Translations under genes and position numbers: made by a program
The notes under the pieces: model-generated
What the model saw: the letters and a program-made list of their open reading frames with translations, nothing else
Told to the model about the DNA's origin: nothing
Database searches by the model: none
Source of the DNA: Clostridiaceae bacterium
GTDB taxonomy: Bacteria; Cyanobacteriota; Vampirovibrionia; Gastranaerophilales; Gastranaerophilaceae
Length of the DNA: 64,000 nucleotides
Assembly: GCA_022641775.1 (NCBI GenBank)
Contig: JALCDS010000002.1
Span: forward strand, 61,502 to 125,501
Direction: 5' to 3'
Shown here: in pieces, positions 1 to 8,590 of the stretch
Numbering within the stretch: the stretch's first letter is position 1
Layout: every line of letters begins with the position of its first letter

Positions 1-308
1 GAAACTTGAACAAGAGGTAAATCTTCTTTATCCTTTTTATCTTTTCTGATTTCTTGAGCATGAACAATTATTTCTTGTGCTCGAAGTATTTGAGCATCTT
101 TTTTATCTGCGCGTGCTTGAGCTTCATCGTCAGTCATATAATCACTGTCCGATGCATCTGCATTTTCGTCATCCTGAGCTGCCACAGGCTTTGTGTTCAA
201 TGACGGAGTTGACCATATAAAAATGTTCGGTAACTTTTCGTCATCATCAGCAAAAACTGCGGGGCATAACATTATTAGCAATAAAAGAATACATAAAGCT
301 CTTTTCAT
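1..308 (-). CDS. Secreted protein, N-terminal part only (runs off window)
   Basis: An open frame reads leftward from an ATG at 308-306 with no stop before base 1, so only about 102 residues are present. The N-terminus (MKRALCILLLLIMLCPAVFA, then DDDEK) is a classic Sec signal peptide with likely cleavage after the AVFA motif. The mature part is acidic and then strongly charged, with an Ala/Lys/Asp/Gln-rich stretch likely to be helical. No domain is recognised. It is divergent from gltX, with about 120 bp between the starts. The remainder of the gene lies outside the window. Confidence 0.75.
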   Translation of the reverse strand, partial: MKRALCILLLLIMLCPAVFADDDEKLPNIFIWSTPSLNTKPVAAQDDENADASDSDYMTDDEAQARADKKDAQILRAQEIIVHAQEIRKDKKDKEDLPLVQV

Positions 309-428
309 GGTATTTACATTTTAAGTTTTTATTATTCTTTCGTCAAGTAAAATTTTCAAACTTGAAAAATGAATTGGCTTGTTGTATTCTTGTTATGCCG
401 AAAATTAAGAAATTTGAAAGGAAATATA

Positions 429-1901
429 ATGTCAGAAGTAAGAGTTAGAATTGCCCCTTCACCAAGCGGTAATTTACATATCGGAACAGCTAGAACTGCT
501 CTTTTTAACTATTTATTTGCAAAGAAAAATAACGGTAAATTTATTTTAAGAATTGAAGATACAGATGCAGAACGTACAAGTCAAGAATATATTGATAATA
601 TTTTCGACAGTTTGAAAGCATTAGGCTTGAATTGGGATGAAGGTCCTGACGTTGGTGGGGATTACGGTCCTTATACTCAATCTCAAAGATTTGATATTTA
701 TCCTAAATACGCTCAAATCTTGCTTGATAAAGGGTTTGCTTATGAATGTTTTTGTACTCCTGAAGAACTTGAACAAGAAAAACACGAAGCCACACAAAAC
801 AAAAAAGCTTATGTTTATTCAAAAAAATGCGTAAATTTGACAGAGGATGAAAAAGCAAAATTGCGTGCTGAAGGTAGAAAACCTGCATTGAGATTTAATA
901 TCGAAAAAGCTCAAAAAGCTTTTCATGATAGTTCAATTTTGAAATTTACAGATATGGTAAAAGGCGAATTACATATTGATACAGACCTTCTTGGTGATTT
1001 TGTAATTATGAAATCCAATGGAACACCGACTTACAACTTTGCTGTTGTAATTGATGATATGTTAATGAAAATGACTCACGTAATTAGAGGTGAAGACCAT
1101 ATTTCAAATACGTTTAAACAAATTTTGATATTTGAAGCCTTGGGTGCTGAAGTTCCTCAATTCGGACATTTAGGAATGATTTTGGCTCCGGATAGAAGTA
1201 AATTATCAAAACGTCACGGCGCAACAGCTGTTTCTGAATTTTTGGAAAAAGGTTATTTGACAGAAGCTTTGGTTAATTTCGTTGCGTTGTTGGGATGGTC
1301 ACCATCTGATGGTGAAGAACTCAAAACAGTTGATGAGATTGCTCAAGATTTTAGAATTCATGAATTGTCAAGTTCAAATTCAATTTTTGAATATGACAAA
1401 TTGAACTGGATGAATGCTCAATATATTAAAAAATATTCAGATGAAGAATTGGGCGAAAAATTGAAACCATATTTAACTCAATACAATTTGGATGAATTGA
1501 CGCACGAACAGTTTATCAGAATGATTGAAGTTACACGTGAACCTTTAAAATTGTTATCTGATATTACAGATGCTGTACCTTATTTCTTTGGTGAAGGCGT
1601 TACAATTGATGCTGATGCACAAACCAAAGTTTTGGATACTGAAGTTTCCCAAGATGTTTTGAAAACATTTATGGAACAGGCAAAAGATTGGGAATGGACG
1701 GAAGAAAACTTGCACGAAAAACTTGAAGCATTCCGTGGATTCTATAAAGAAAAGGGTATAAAACCTAAAGTTACAATGTGGGCAATCAGAGTTGCTGTAA
1801 CCGGAAGAACTTGTGGAGCTGATATGACAGCTATTTTGGCTATTATCGGCAAAGAAAAATCTTTCAACCGTATCAAAGCAGCTATGAAAGCTAAAGTGTA
1901 A
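429..1901 (+). CDS. gltX: Glutamyl-tRNA synthetase
   Basis: Charges tRNA-Glu (in many bacteria also tRNA-Gln) with glutamate in the cytoplasm. The class I signature APSPSGNLHIG lies at about residues 9-19 and the KMSKS-type loop reads KLSKR near residue 258. The 490-residue length is normal for the family. An upstream in-frame ATG at 369 would add 20 residues, but the ATG at 429 is chosen because AAAGGA sits 6 bases before it and the protein then begins directly with the Rossmann strand. A strong hairpin terminator follows the stop. No gatCAB gene is in the window, so whether the enzyme is non-discriminating cannot be said. Confidence 0.96.
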   Translation: MSEVRVRIAPSPSGNLHIGTARTALFNYLFAKKNNGKFILRIEDTDAERTSQEYIDNIFDSLKALGLNWDEGPDVGGDYGPYTQSQRFDIYPKYAQILLDKGFAYECFCTPEELEQEKHEATQNKKAYVYSKKCVNLTEDEKAKLRAEGRKPALRFNIEKAQKAFHDSSILKFTDMVKGELHIDTDLLGDFVIMKSNGTPTYNFAVVIDDMLMKMTHVIRGEDHISNTFKQILIFEALGAEVPQFGHLGMILAPDRSKLSKRHGATAVSEFLEKGYLTEALVNFVALLGWSPSDGEELKTVDEIAQDFRIHELSSSNSIFEYDKLNWMNAQYIKKYSDEELGEKLKPYLTQYNLDELTHEQFIRMIEVTREPLKLLSDITDAVPYFFGEGVTIDADAQTKVLDTEVSQDVLKTFMEQAKDWEWTEENLHEKLEAFRGFYKEKGIKPKVTMWAIRVAVTGRTCGADMTAILAIIGKEKSFNRIKAAMKAKV

Positions 1902-1920
1902 TCTTAAAAAGATAAGTAAC

Positions 1921-1956
1921 AAAAAAGCGAGGTTAAAATTTTAACCTCGCTTTTTT
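1921..1956. terminator. Bidirectional rho-independent terminator
   Basis: A perfect inverted repeat (A-tract, GCGAGGTTAAAA, TTTTAACCTCGC, T-tract) sits between gltX and the convergent YtxH gene. U-tracts are present in both orientations, so it can end both transcripts. Confidence 0.9.
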
Positions 1957-1971
1957 AATAGAAAATTTTAA

Positions 1972-2244
1972 TTAATTATTTTCAGCAACTTCTTTTTGTT
2001 TATTAATCATATTTTGAAGTTTTTCTTTAATTTCTTCGCCTTTTTTTTGCATTTCAGATACGACGCCATCTGCTTTTTCTTGGATTTCTTTTACTGTTTC
2101 ATCTGCGCGTCTTGCAATATCTTTAGATGAATCTGCAAGCATTGCACGAGTTTCTTCGCCTGATTTTGGGGCAAGCAAGATTCCTGCAATAGCTCCTATT
2201 GCGCCACCTACTAGAAAACCTGCTAAAAATTTTGTTCCTGACAT
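1972..2244 (-). CDS. YtxH domain protein
   Basis: A 90-residue protein. Residues 1-30 form a glycine/alanine-rich membrane-type segment ending in the family hallmark LLAPKSGEETR, followed by a charged amphipathic helix with coiled-coil character (residues 35-85). This matches the small YtxH (gas-vesicle-protein-like) family, associated in other bacteria with general stress; the molecular function is unknown. A strong Shine-Dalgarno (AAAGGAGT) lies 9 bases before the ATG. It is the last gene of a reverse-strand group of four small membrane proteins and is a paralogue of the gene at 2696-3007. Confidence 0.85.
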   Translation of the reverse strand: MSGTKFLAGFLVGGAIGAIAGILLAPKSGEETRAMLADSSKDIARRADETVKEIQEKADGVVSEMQKKGEEIKEKLQNMINKQKEVAENN

Positions 2245-2317
2245 AATTTAAGTCACTCCTTTTCTTTTTTGTATTTAATTATTTACATTTTACGGAAGTT
2301 TTCATTCCGCGTTTCGG

Positions 2318-2677
2318 CTATTTTTTTGAAAACATTTTGAAAGCGGTCATAAATCCTTTTATTACTCCGCCAAATATTGTTTCTGTCAAAACTTTGGTTT
2401 TACCAAATGTCTTTTCCACTGCTGATTTAAAGTTATCAACACCTTTGTCTGTGTTTTTGATGATGCCGTTTACGGCAGCAAGAGTTTGATTAAGTTCATT
2501 TAATGTCGGTTTTAATTCAGTATTCAATAAAACTGATGTATCATTAAGATTTTTTGTCAGTGTTGATAAATTTACCAAAAGTTTTATTAAAAATCCGCCT
2601 ATAACAAGAATAATTATACCTGTTGCCCAAGCGAGAAAGGTCAATCCTTGATTTAGAGCTATTTGTGACATGTCCAT
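2318..2677 (-). CDS. DUF948-like membrane protein
   Basis: A 119-residue protein with one N-terminal transmembrane helix (about residues 10-35), followed by a region rich in Leu, Asn and Thr typical of an extended helix. This layout, and its position between two YtxH proteins, matches the DUF948 family that is commonly encoded beside YtxH. The function is unknown; a membrane-anchored coiled-coil partner of YtxH is an inference from context. It lies in the same orientation as its neighbours, with gaps of 73 and 18 bp. Confidence 0.7.
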   Translation of the reverse strand: MDMSQIALNQGLTFLAWATGIIILVIGGFLIKLLVNLSTLTKNLNDTSVLLNTELKPTLNELNQTLAAVNGIIKNTDKGVDNFKSAVEKTFGKTKVLTETIFGGVIKGFMTAFKMFSKK

Positions 2678-2695
2678 AAGCTTAATTCCTTTTTA

Positions 2696-3007
2696 TTAAT
2701 AGTTGTAATCGTCTGTTAATTCTTCAATTTCTTTTGCTTTTAAAAGTTTCTTTGATTTAATCATATTGTTAAATTTTCTGAATTGTCTTTCTAACTTGTA
2801 TCGCATCAAATCAACTGATTCCATAGCTTGTTTTTTAGCATCGGAAATTGCCGGTGAATTTTTTTGATATAACTCACAAGCTGCTTCTTTTAATTTTTTT
2901 CTGGATTCTTCACCCGGTTCAGGAGCAAGAAGAACTCCTGCAACAAGTCCGCCAACTACGCCGGCGATAAGACCCATCCCAAAGGCAAATGCTTTATTGT
3001 CACTCAT
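2696..3007 (-). CDS. YtxH domain protein, second copy
   Basis: A 103-residue protein beginning with a Gly/Val/Ala-rich membrane segment followed by LLAPEPGEESRKKLKE, the YtxH hallmark. The rest is a basic amphipathic helix. GAGG lies about 9 bases upstream of the start. The similarity to the protein at 1972-2244 is confined to the N-terminal 40 residues, so the two copies are old. The three-gene YtxH-DUF948-YtxH order suggests a complex, but this is inferred. Confidence 0.82.
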   Translation of the reverse strand: MSDNKAFAFGMGLIAGVVGGLVAGVLLAPEPGEESRKKLKEAACELYQKNSPAISDAKKQAMESVDLMRYKLERQFRKFNNMIKSKKLLKAKEIEELTDDYNY

Positions 3008-3074
3008 TTTCGTTTTTCCTCATCTTTCATAATAATTTTGTAACAGTATAACATATTGTTACTTAAATTACAAG

Positions 3075-3434
3075 CTAATTCTCGCTATCGTGCATATAGT
3101 CATTGATTGCGACCATAAGCTGAAATACTATTGCGGCTTTTTTGTATTTACCTTTGCAAAATATCATCAACGCATATAGAATTACCGTCTGCATTACTTT
3201 TAAACTGTATTCTCTTTTTTTTCGCTTTATAAGGTCAATTAAAGTGTTGACGCCTGTTCTCAAATTTAATACTACTTTTTTTATATCTACAAGAATTACA
3301 GCTGCCGTGTTTTTACCGGTAATTATTTTTGTATTCATTTCCGTAACATATCTGTCCGCCTTTACTATACTCAATATCAGGGTTAAGGCGATAATAAGTT
3401 CTGCTATAAAAACTATTGTTATCAATAAATACAT
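3075..3434 (-). CDS. Small membrane protein, unknown function
   Basis: A 119-residue protein with an N-terminal transmembrane helix (about residues 3-24), a central amphipathic region and a second hydrophobic stretch near residues 80-95. It resembles the DUF948-type protein downstream in general design, but I cannot assign a family. The reading on this strand is preferred to the overlapping forward frame because it continues the reverse-strand operon. The Shine-Dalgarno is weak. It is divergent from murT, with 81 bp between them. Confidence 0.55.
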   Translation of the reverse strand: MYLLITIVFIAELIIALTLILSIVKADRYVTEMNTKIITGKNTAAVILVDIKKVVLNLRTGVNTLIDLIKRKKREYSLKVMQTVILYALMIFCKGKYKKAAIVFQLMVAINDYMHDSEN

Positions 3435-3515
3435 TCTTAATTTCTTACTTTTGTATTATAATTTTCTAGTATAGTATATATTTTATAATTTTAGAATACG
3501 TTTAAAGGACTATTT

Positions 3516-4865
3516 ATGAAAGGAAATGTGAGATTTTATTTTTCATTGGCTTGGGCAAGGTTGACATACTTGGCTATTCGACTTTTGAACAAGTCGTCAG
3601 GCACTTCATTTATTGGAATGGAAGTCTTAAAAATATGTCCAAATTTTCTTTCTCATTGCAGTAAATATGTAAAAAATAAAATTCTGACAGTTTCCGGAAC
3701 AAACGGTAAAAGTACGACATCCGGACTGTGTGCTCATATGTTAGAAGTTGCAAATCAGACTGTTATACACAACCTTAAAGGCGCAAATATGTTGACAGGT
3801 GTTGCAAATGCTTTTGCGCTTGAAGTCAGACCGTTTAAACGCTATGACTATGCTGTGATTGAATCGGATGAAGCATATTTGACCAAACTTTATGATTTTA
3901 TAAATTCGGATTATTTGATTGTTACAAATCTTTTTAGAGATCAATTAGACAGATACGGTGAACTTGCAACAACTGCAGGTTTTATACAAAATGCAATTGA
4001 TAAAAATAAAAATTTAACTTTGATTTTGAATGCAGATGACCCACTTGTTACTAATTTTGGGCAAAACAGAGAAAATGTCGTTTATTTTGGGTTTGAAAAC
4101 GTAGAAGAACTCTGTGATTATGAAAAATCATCGGCTCCGACAGAAGTTTTTAATTGTCCTTGCGGGAAACCTCTCGAATATTCAAAAACATTTTTTGCGC
4201 AAGAAGGTCATTATTATTGTTCTGCTTGTGGATTTAAAAGACCTAATTGTAAATACAGTGCAGATGCCAAAATTTATAAAGATAAGATTGAATTGAACGT
4301 AAAATTTAATGACGTGGATTATAAATTTACTGCAGGACTTGTTGGGCTTTATAATGCTTATAATGTTTTGGCAGCAATTGCTTTCGGGTTTGAAAATGGT
4401 TTGAATCAAGCTGAAATCCAAAAAGCTATTTCAACGTACAAATCTATTTTTGGGCGTACTGAAAAACGTCTTATAAACGGGCATAACACACTTATTCAAT
4501 TGATTAAAAATCCGACAGGAGCTAGCGAGGTTTTGAAAACCGTCGATTTGAATTCGAATATATTAATTGCAATAAATGATAATTATGCAGATGGTAGAGA
4601 TATTTCTTGGCTTTGGGATTCTGATTTTGAGCAATTGAAAAATGCAAAAAAACTGGTTGTAACATCAGGTGTCAGAGCTCTTGATATGGCAACAAGATTG
4701 AAGTATGCCGGGATTTCACAAGAAAAAATTGTTGTAGAACCGGATATTAAAAAAGCTATAAATATAGTTACAAAAGAGGAAGAAAATCCTCAAAATGTTA
4801 CGATTTTACCATCTTATACGGCGCTTTTAAAAATTAATAAAATGAAATTTAAGGAGAAAATATAA
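3516..4865 (+). CDS. murT: Lipid II isoglutaminyl synthase, MurT subunit
   Basis: A Mur-ligase-like ATPase that, with the amidotransferase GatD, amidates D-glutamate of lipid II at the inner membrane. The Mur P-loop TVSGTNGKSTTSG is at about residues 58-70. A four-cysteine zinc ribbon specific to MurT (DUF1727) families is visible at C214, C216, C235 and C238. The C-terminal domain carries the NPTGASEVL and DYADGRD-like (here NDNYADGRD) segments. At 449 residues it is of usual length. Unusually, the next gene is pdxJ and not gatD; its Shine-Dalgarno AAGGAG lies inside the end of murT. Confidence 0.9.
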   Translation: MKGNVRFYFSLAWARLTYLAIRLLNKSSGTSFIGMEVLKICPNFLSHCSKYVKNKILTVSGTNGKSTTSGLCAHMLEVANQTVIHNLKGANMLTGVANAFALEVRPFKRYDYAVIESDEAYLTKLYDFINSDYLIVTNLFRDQLDRYGELATTAGFIQNAIDKNKNLTLILNADDPLVTNFGQNRENVVYFGFENVEELCDYEKSSAPTEVFNCPCGKPLEYSKTFFAQEGHYYCSACGFKRPNCKYSADAKIYKDKIELNVKFNDVDYKFTAGLVGLYNAYNVLAAIAFGFENGLNQAEIQKAISTYKSIFGRTEKRLINGHNTLIQLIKNPTGASEVLKTVDLNSNILIAINDNYADGRDISWLWDSDFEQLKNAKKLVVTSGVRALDMATRLKYAGISQEKIVVEPDIKKAINIVTKEEENPQNVTILPSYTALLKINKMKFKEKI

Positions 4866-5576
4866 ATGTTATTAGGTGTAAATATAGATCATGTAGCAAC
4901 ATTGAGAAATGCCAGAGGCGGAGTAGAACCTGATGTAATTAAAGCTGCCGATATTTGTGAAGCAAACGGCGCATCATCTATTACCACACATTTGAGAGAG
5001 GACAGACGCCATATTAAAGATGATGATGTTTATACTCTGATTAAAACTATTAAAACGAAATTGAACCTTGAAATGGCGATGGCTGATGATATTCAAAAAA
5101 TAGCATTAGAAATTAAACCTTATTCAATTTGCCTTGTTCCGGAAAAGCGTCAAGAAGTCACAACAGAAGGCGGATTAGATGTTGCAGGACAGCTTGACAG
5201 AATTACAAAATTTATCAAACCAATTTTGGATAACGGTACAATTGTAAGTTTATTCATTGACCCAGAAGATAAGCAGGTTGAAGCATCGGCTAAAACAGGT
5301 GCTCAATTTATTGAAATGCACACAGGTCGTTATTCAAATGCTTTTCAAACAGATAATGAAGAAAAAGAATTTTTAGCTCTCAAAAATGCGGCTAAACTTG
5401 CTCAAAATTTAGGTTTGAAGGTTAATGCAGGACATGGACTTAATTACGAAAATGTTTATAGAATGCATGAAATCCCTGATTTGAAAGAATTGAATATCGG
5501 ACATAGTATAATTTCTCGGGCTGTATTCACCGGATTATCTCAAGCAGTACAAGATATGAATGAGGCTATAAAATGA
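4866..5576 (+). CDS. pdxJ: Pyridoxine 5'-phosphate synthase
   Basis: Condenses 1-deoxyxylulose 5-phosphate with 3-amino-2-oxopropyl phosphate to give pyridoxine 5'-phosphate, the last ring-closing step of DXP-dependent vitamin B6 synthesis. The 236-residue TIM barrel begins with the typical LGVNIDHVATLRNARGG and contains the EMHTGRY and NAGHGLNYENV segments. The ATG follows the murT stop directly, and the gene ends in a 4-base ATGA overlap with the next gene, so the three are one transcript. Its pathway partner pdxA is at 36.4 kb. Confidence 0.96.
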   Translation: MLLGVNIDHVATLRNARGGVEPDVIKAADICEANGASSITTHLREDRRHIKDDDVYTLIKTIKTKLNLEMAMADDIQKIALEIKPYSICLVPEKRQEVTTEGGLDVAGQLDRITKFIKPILDNGTIVSLFIDPEDKQVEASAKTGAQFIEMHTGRYSNAFQTDNEEKEFLALKNAAKLAQNLGLKVNAGHGLNYENVYRMHEIPDLKELNIGHSIISRAVFTGLSQAVQDMNEAIK

Positions 5577-5887
5577 AATCAAAAGAAGAAATTGTAGAAG
5601 AAATGCAACAGGTCGTAGAGCAAATGCGACTTGATGATATTGAAGATAACCCGGATTGTATTGATGAAATGTTTGAATGTGATGCCTGTGGCGAACAAAA
5701 ATGCGTTGCAGGTTCTATAGAGTATGAGGGATATAGGCTTTGCAATGATTGTGTTTTGATTGCAGAAACAGGATTTGCGATGAATAAAATAAAATCAGTA
5801 AAAGAAGTTATTGATGCGATGGAGCCAAAACGCTTGGAAGCCTTGTGTAACATTGTAAAAGAAGAAGAAAGAAAACAGAATAACTAA
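5573..5887 (+). CDS. Small cysteine-rich, zinc-finger-like protein
   Basis: A 104-residue acidic protein, start codon overlapping the pdxJ stop (ATGA). Two CxxC pairs (C36/C39 and C57/C60) with an intervening C44 suggest a zinc ribbon, similar in layout to DksA/TraR-type fingers but without the usual helical hairpin length. I do not recognise a family. The translational coupling to pdxJ supports real expression. No function is proposed. Confidence 0.75.
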   Translation: MKSKEEIVEEMQQVVEQMRLDDIEDNPDCIDEMFECDACGEQKCVAGSIEYEGYRLCNDCVLIAETGFAMNKIKSVKEVIDAMEPKRLEALCNIVKEEERKQNN

Positions 5888-6016
5888 CCTTTTAAAACTA
5901 ATACTAAAGAATTAGAAATATTTCTTAACATGTAGTTATAAAGTATTAGTTTGTTGGCATAATATATCTAACATAAAAAACATAGAGTTATTATGAAAAA
6001 AGAAAGGTGTATTACT

Positions 6017-6628
6017 ATGACAAAAAGATTCGGTTTTACTTTGGCAGAAGTATTGATTACTTTGGGTATTATAGGTGTAGTTGCTGCTATGACTATGCCA
6101 ACATTGATGAACGCTACAAACGGTGCACAGTATAAAGCTGCTTACAAAAAAGCATTGTCTGCGTTGTCTCAAGCTGTTGTATTGAACGTTGCATTGGATG
6201 AATACAACTTGGCTGATACTACTGATACAACAACAACTGCTGATGCCACTTCAATTTACACAATGTTGAATAAAAGAATGAACGTTGTTAAAACATCAAC
6301 AACAACTACGGGTTATACAATCAATGGTGTAAATCAAGGTACAAACTATACATTGTTCTTCAATGATGGCTCTGCCTTTTCATTCCCTACAACCTCAGAA
6401 GGTTGTACAATGGATGCTACAAAGGGTGGAAATGGCGCAACTAAAGCATGCAGAGGCTTTATTGATGTAAACGGTCAAAAGAAACCTAACAAACTTGTAA
6501 AATGTGACTCTGGTTCCGGCACAAATTGCGAAGTTACAAGTCCATCAGATGTATATCCGGTATTAATGTTTGACCAAACAATTATTCCAAACAGCCCAGC
6601 AGCAAGAGCCGTTCTATACGCTAAGTAG
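6017..6628 (+). CDS. Type IV prepilin-like protein
   Basis: A class III signal peptide is evident: a short basic leader MTKRFG, then FTLAEVLITLGIIGVVAA with Glu at +5, cleaved after Gly by prepilin peptidase. The first 25 mature residues form the hydrophobic pilin helix. The Thr-rich globular part ends with the lineage-typical IDVNGQKKPN segment. The start at 6017 is preferred over the ATG at 5993, because AGAAAGG lies 9 bases before it and the leader is then of normal length. It probably contributes to a type IV pilus or type II pseudopilus. A GC-rich repeat begins at its stop codon. Confidence 0.85.
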   Translation: MTKRFGFTLAEVLITLGIIGVVAAMTMPTLMNATNGAQYKAAYKKALSALSQAVVLNVALDEYNLADTTDTTTTADATSIYTMLNKRMNVVKTSTTTTGYTINGVNQGTNYTLFFNDGSAFSFPTTSEGCTMDATKGGNGATKACRGFIDVNGQKKPNKLVKCDSGSGTNCEVTSPSDVYPVLMFDQTIIPNSPAARAVLYAK

Positions 6629-6775
6629 CGCGAACGAGCGTAGAGTGAAGGGGCTTTGCGATAGTGATGAAATCACAAGAGCAAAGTCCGAAATCTCGTA
6701 AAACGCGAGTGAGTAAGAAGCGCGAACGGGCGTAGAACGAAGACCGAACTCTCGTAGAACGCGAGTGAATAAGTC
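6626..6775. repeat. GC-rich structured extragenic repeat, copy A
   Basis: About 150 bp, markedly richer in G and C than the surroundings, starting at the pilin stop codon. It holds two tandem sub-units, each opening with GCGCGAACG and closing with CTCGTA-AACGCGAGTGA. The first contains a hairpin: outer stem 6652-6659/6681-6688 and inner stem GTGAT-GAA-ATCAC at 6664-6676. Related copies are near 24.4 kb and at 63.9 kb. No protein reading is plausible. Confidence 0.7.
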
Positions 6776-6807
6776 AGCAAAAGAAAAATCAAAGTATTAC
6801 GCAACCC

Positions 6808-6846
6808 AAAAAGAGATATTGAATTGATTTCAATATCTCTTTTTTT
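6808..6846 (+). terminator. Rho-independent terminator
   Basis: A perfect stem (AGAGATATTGAA with its complement) and a T-tract, ending the pilin/repeat transcript before recN. Confidence 0.85.
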
Positions 6847-6891
6847 AGTTAAAATCTTGCCCTGAATACTGTTTTGAGATATTATTTTGGT

Positions 6892-8538
6892 ATGATAAAG
6901 CAGCTAAAAATACAAAATTATATATTGATTGACGATTTAACCTGTAATTTTGATGAAAAATTAAATGTAATTACGGGGGAAACAGGTGCCGGAAAAAGTA
7001 TTATCATAAACGCTATTGACTTGGCTTTTTCAACACGTGTATCAAAAGAAGTTATCAAAACAGGTTGTGACAAGGCTATTATCGAATTGGTAATTGAAAA
7101 TAACAAGCATGATTTAAAAAACTTTTTTGAAGAGAATGAAATTGATTATAATGGTTCTGAAATAATTTTATCAAAAGAAATTACTCAAAATGGTGCCCGT
7201 TCAAGAGTTAACGGTACTGTCGTGAATAGCGAAGTTATAAAATACTTGAAAAGTTTATTTTTAGATATTCATTCTCAACATCAAACATATACGTTTCTTC
7301 AACCTAAATATCATATTATTTTGTTAGATGAGTATGCCAAAAACTTTTATGGAGAAAAATTAGACAAATATAAAACCGAATTTTCTTATTATGAAAAATT
7401 GCAGAAAGATTTGGAAGATTTGAAAAATTCTGCTCAGATGACAGAATCTCAAATTGAATTTTTGAAGTTTCAAATTGAAGAAATTAATGGCGCGGAGATT
7501 GTTTCATCGGATGAAGATGAGAAACTGAATACAGAGCTTGAAGTCTTGGAAAATTCTGAAAAATTGAAAGAGCTGACGGGTTCTGCATATTGGGCAATTA
7601 ACGGAGATGACGGGTCTATATTAGAAGCCCTTGGAAAAATTAAACAAAATATTTCCAAAGCAGCATCAATGGATGATAATTTGGCAAATATAGAACAGTC
7701 ATTTGTTGACATAATAGACAACTTGAAGGGAAGCTCTTCAGAACTAAGAGATTACAGTCAAAATCTTGAGAATGATGCCAACAGATTAAATGAAATTCAA
7801 GAACGCTTATTTTTATTGGATAAATTAAAGCACAAATATGGAGATACTCTTCAAAATGTTATTGAAAACGGTAAAAAAATTGAAGAGGAACTTTCGCAGA
7901 TAGAATTTTCGACTCAAAATATTGAAAATTTGGAAAAAGAAATATCTCAAAAACATGATGAATTAGAAACTATAGCAAGAGAAATAAGTGAAACAAGAAA
8001 AAATTATGCACAAGTTTTATCTGCGCTTGTGGAAGAAAAATTGCAAAAATTAGAACTTCCAAAAGCTCGATTTTCTATTAATATCACAGAAAAAGAATTG
8101 TCACCTGACGGAATTGATAATGTGGAATTTTTGATATCTACAAATGTTTCAGAAGATTTGAAGCCTTTAATTAAAGTCGCATCCGGTGGAGAAATATCAA
8201 GGGTAATGCTTTCTCTAAAATCTATTTTTGCCTCAAGTGATAATATTGATACTGTTATTTTTGATGAAATAGATACTGGTATTTCCGGTAAAACCTCTCA
8301 AAGTGTTTCTGACGAAATTGCCGAACTTGCAAAATCTCATCAGATAATATTGATTACACATCAGGCAATTATTGCATCAAAAGCGGACAAGCATTTTTAC
8401 GTCAGAAAATCGCAGACCAATATAACGAATGTTGAAGTTTACGTTTTGACCGGCGAAAATAGAATAATGGCATTGGCAGAACTCGCAGGTGGCGAAATAA
8501 CAGATACCTCTATAGAGTTTGCAAAATCATTAATATAA
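6892..8538 (+). CDS. recN: DNA repair protein RecN
   Basis: An SMC-like ATPase acting in double-strand-break repair. The ABC-type Walker A GETGAGKS is at about residues 29-36, a long coiled coil occupies the middle, and SGGEISR and the Walker B VIFDEIDTG are near residues 434 and 459. At 548 residues it is normal. The ATG at 6892 is chosen because MIKQLKIQNYILIDDL aligns with the usual RecN N-terminus; a TTG six codons earlier is less likely. No clear LexA box is seen in the short gap after the preceding terminator. Confidence 0.95.
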   Translation: MIKQLKIQNYILIDDLTCNFDEKLNVITGETGAGKSIIINAIDLAFSTRVSKEVIKTGCDKAIIELVIENNKHDLKNFFEENEIDYNGSEIILSKEITQNGARSRVNGTVVNSEVIKYLKSLFLDIHSQHQTYTFLQPKYHIILLDEYAKNFYGEKLDKYKTEFSYYEKLQKDLEDLKNSAQMTESQIEFLKFQIEEINGAEIVSSDEDEKLNTELEVLENSEKLKELTGSAYWAINGDDGSILEALGKIKQNISKAASMDDNLANIEQSFVDIIDNLKGSSSELRDYSQNLENDANRLNEIQERLFLLDKLKHKYGDTLQNVIENGKKIEEELSQIEFSTQNIENLEKEISQKHDELETIAREISETRKNYAQVLSALVEEKLQKLELPKARFSINITEKELSPDGIDNVEFLISTNVSEDLKPLIKVASGGEISRVMLSLKSIFASSDNIDTVIFDEIDTGISGKTSQSVSDEIAELAKSHQIILITHQAIIASKADKHFYVRKSQTNITNVEVYVLTGENRIMALAELAGGEITDTSIEFAKSLI

Positions 8539-8555
8539 TTGAATTATAAATACTT

Positions 8556-8590
8556 AAAAAGGCTTAAGCTTTCCGCTTAAGTCTTTTTTT
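8556..8590. terminator. Bidirectional terminator after recN
   Basis: An 11-bp stem (AAGGCTTAAGC / GCTTAAGTCTT, one G-U pair) with a T-tract on the forward side and A-tracts that become a U-tract on the reverse side. It can end recN and also a reverse-strand transcript coming from about 8848. Confidence 0.85.

Noticed and set aside
369..428. 20-residue N-terminal extension of GltX
   Set aside because: The Shine-Dalgarno and the family's N-terminus both fit the ATG at 429.
3142..3474. Forward frame of 110 codons opposite the reverse membrane gene
   Set aside because: It is antisense to a protein that continues a same-strand operon, and has no ribosome site.
6626..6775. CRISPR array at the tandem GC-rich units
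   Set aside because: Only two unequal sub-units, no regular spacers, and no cas genes in the window.
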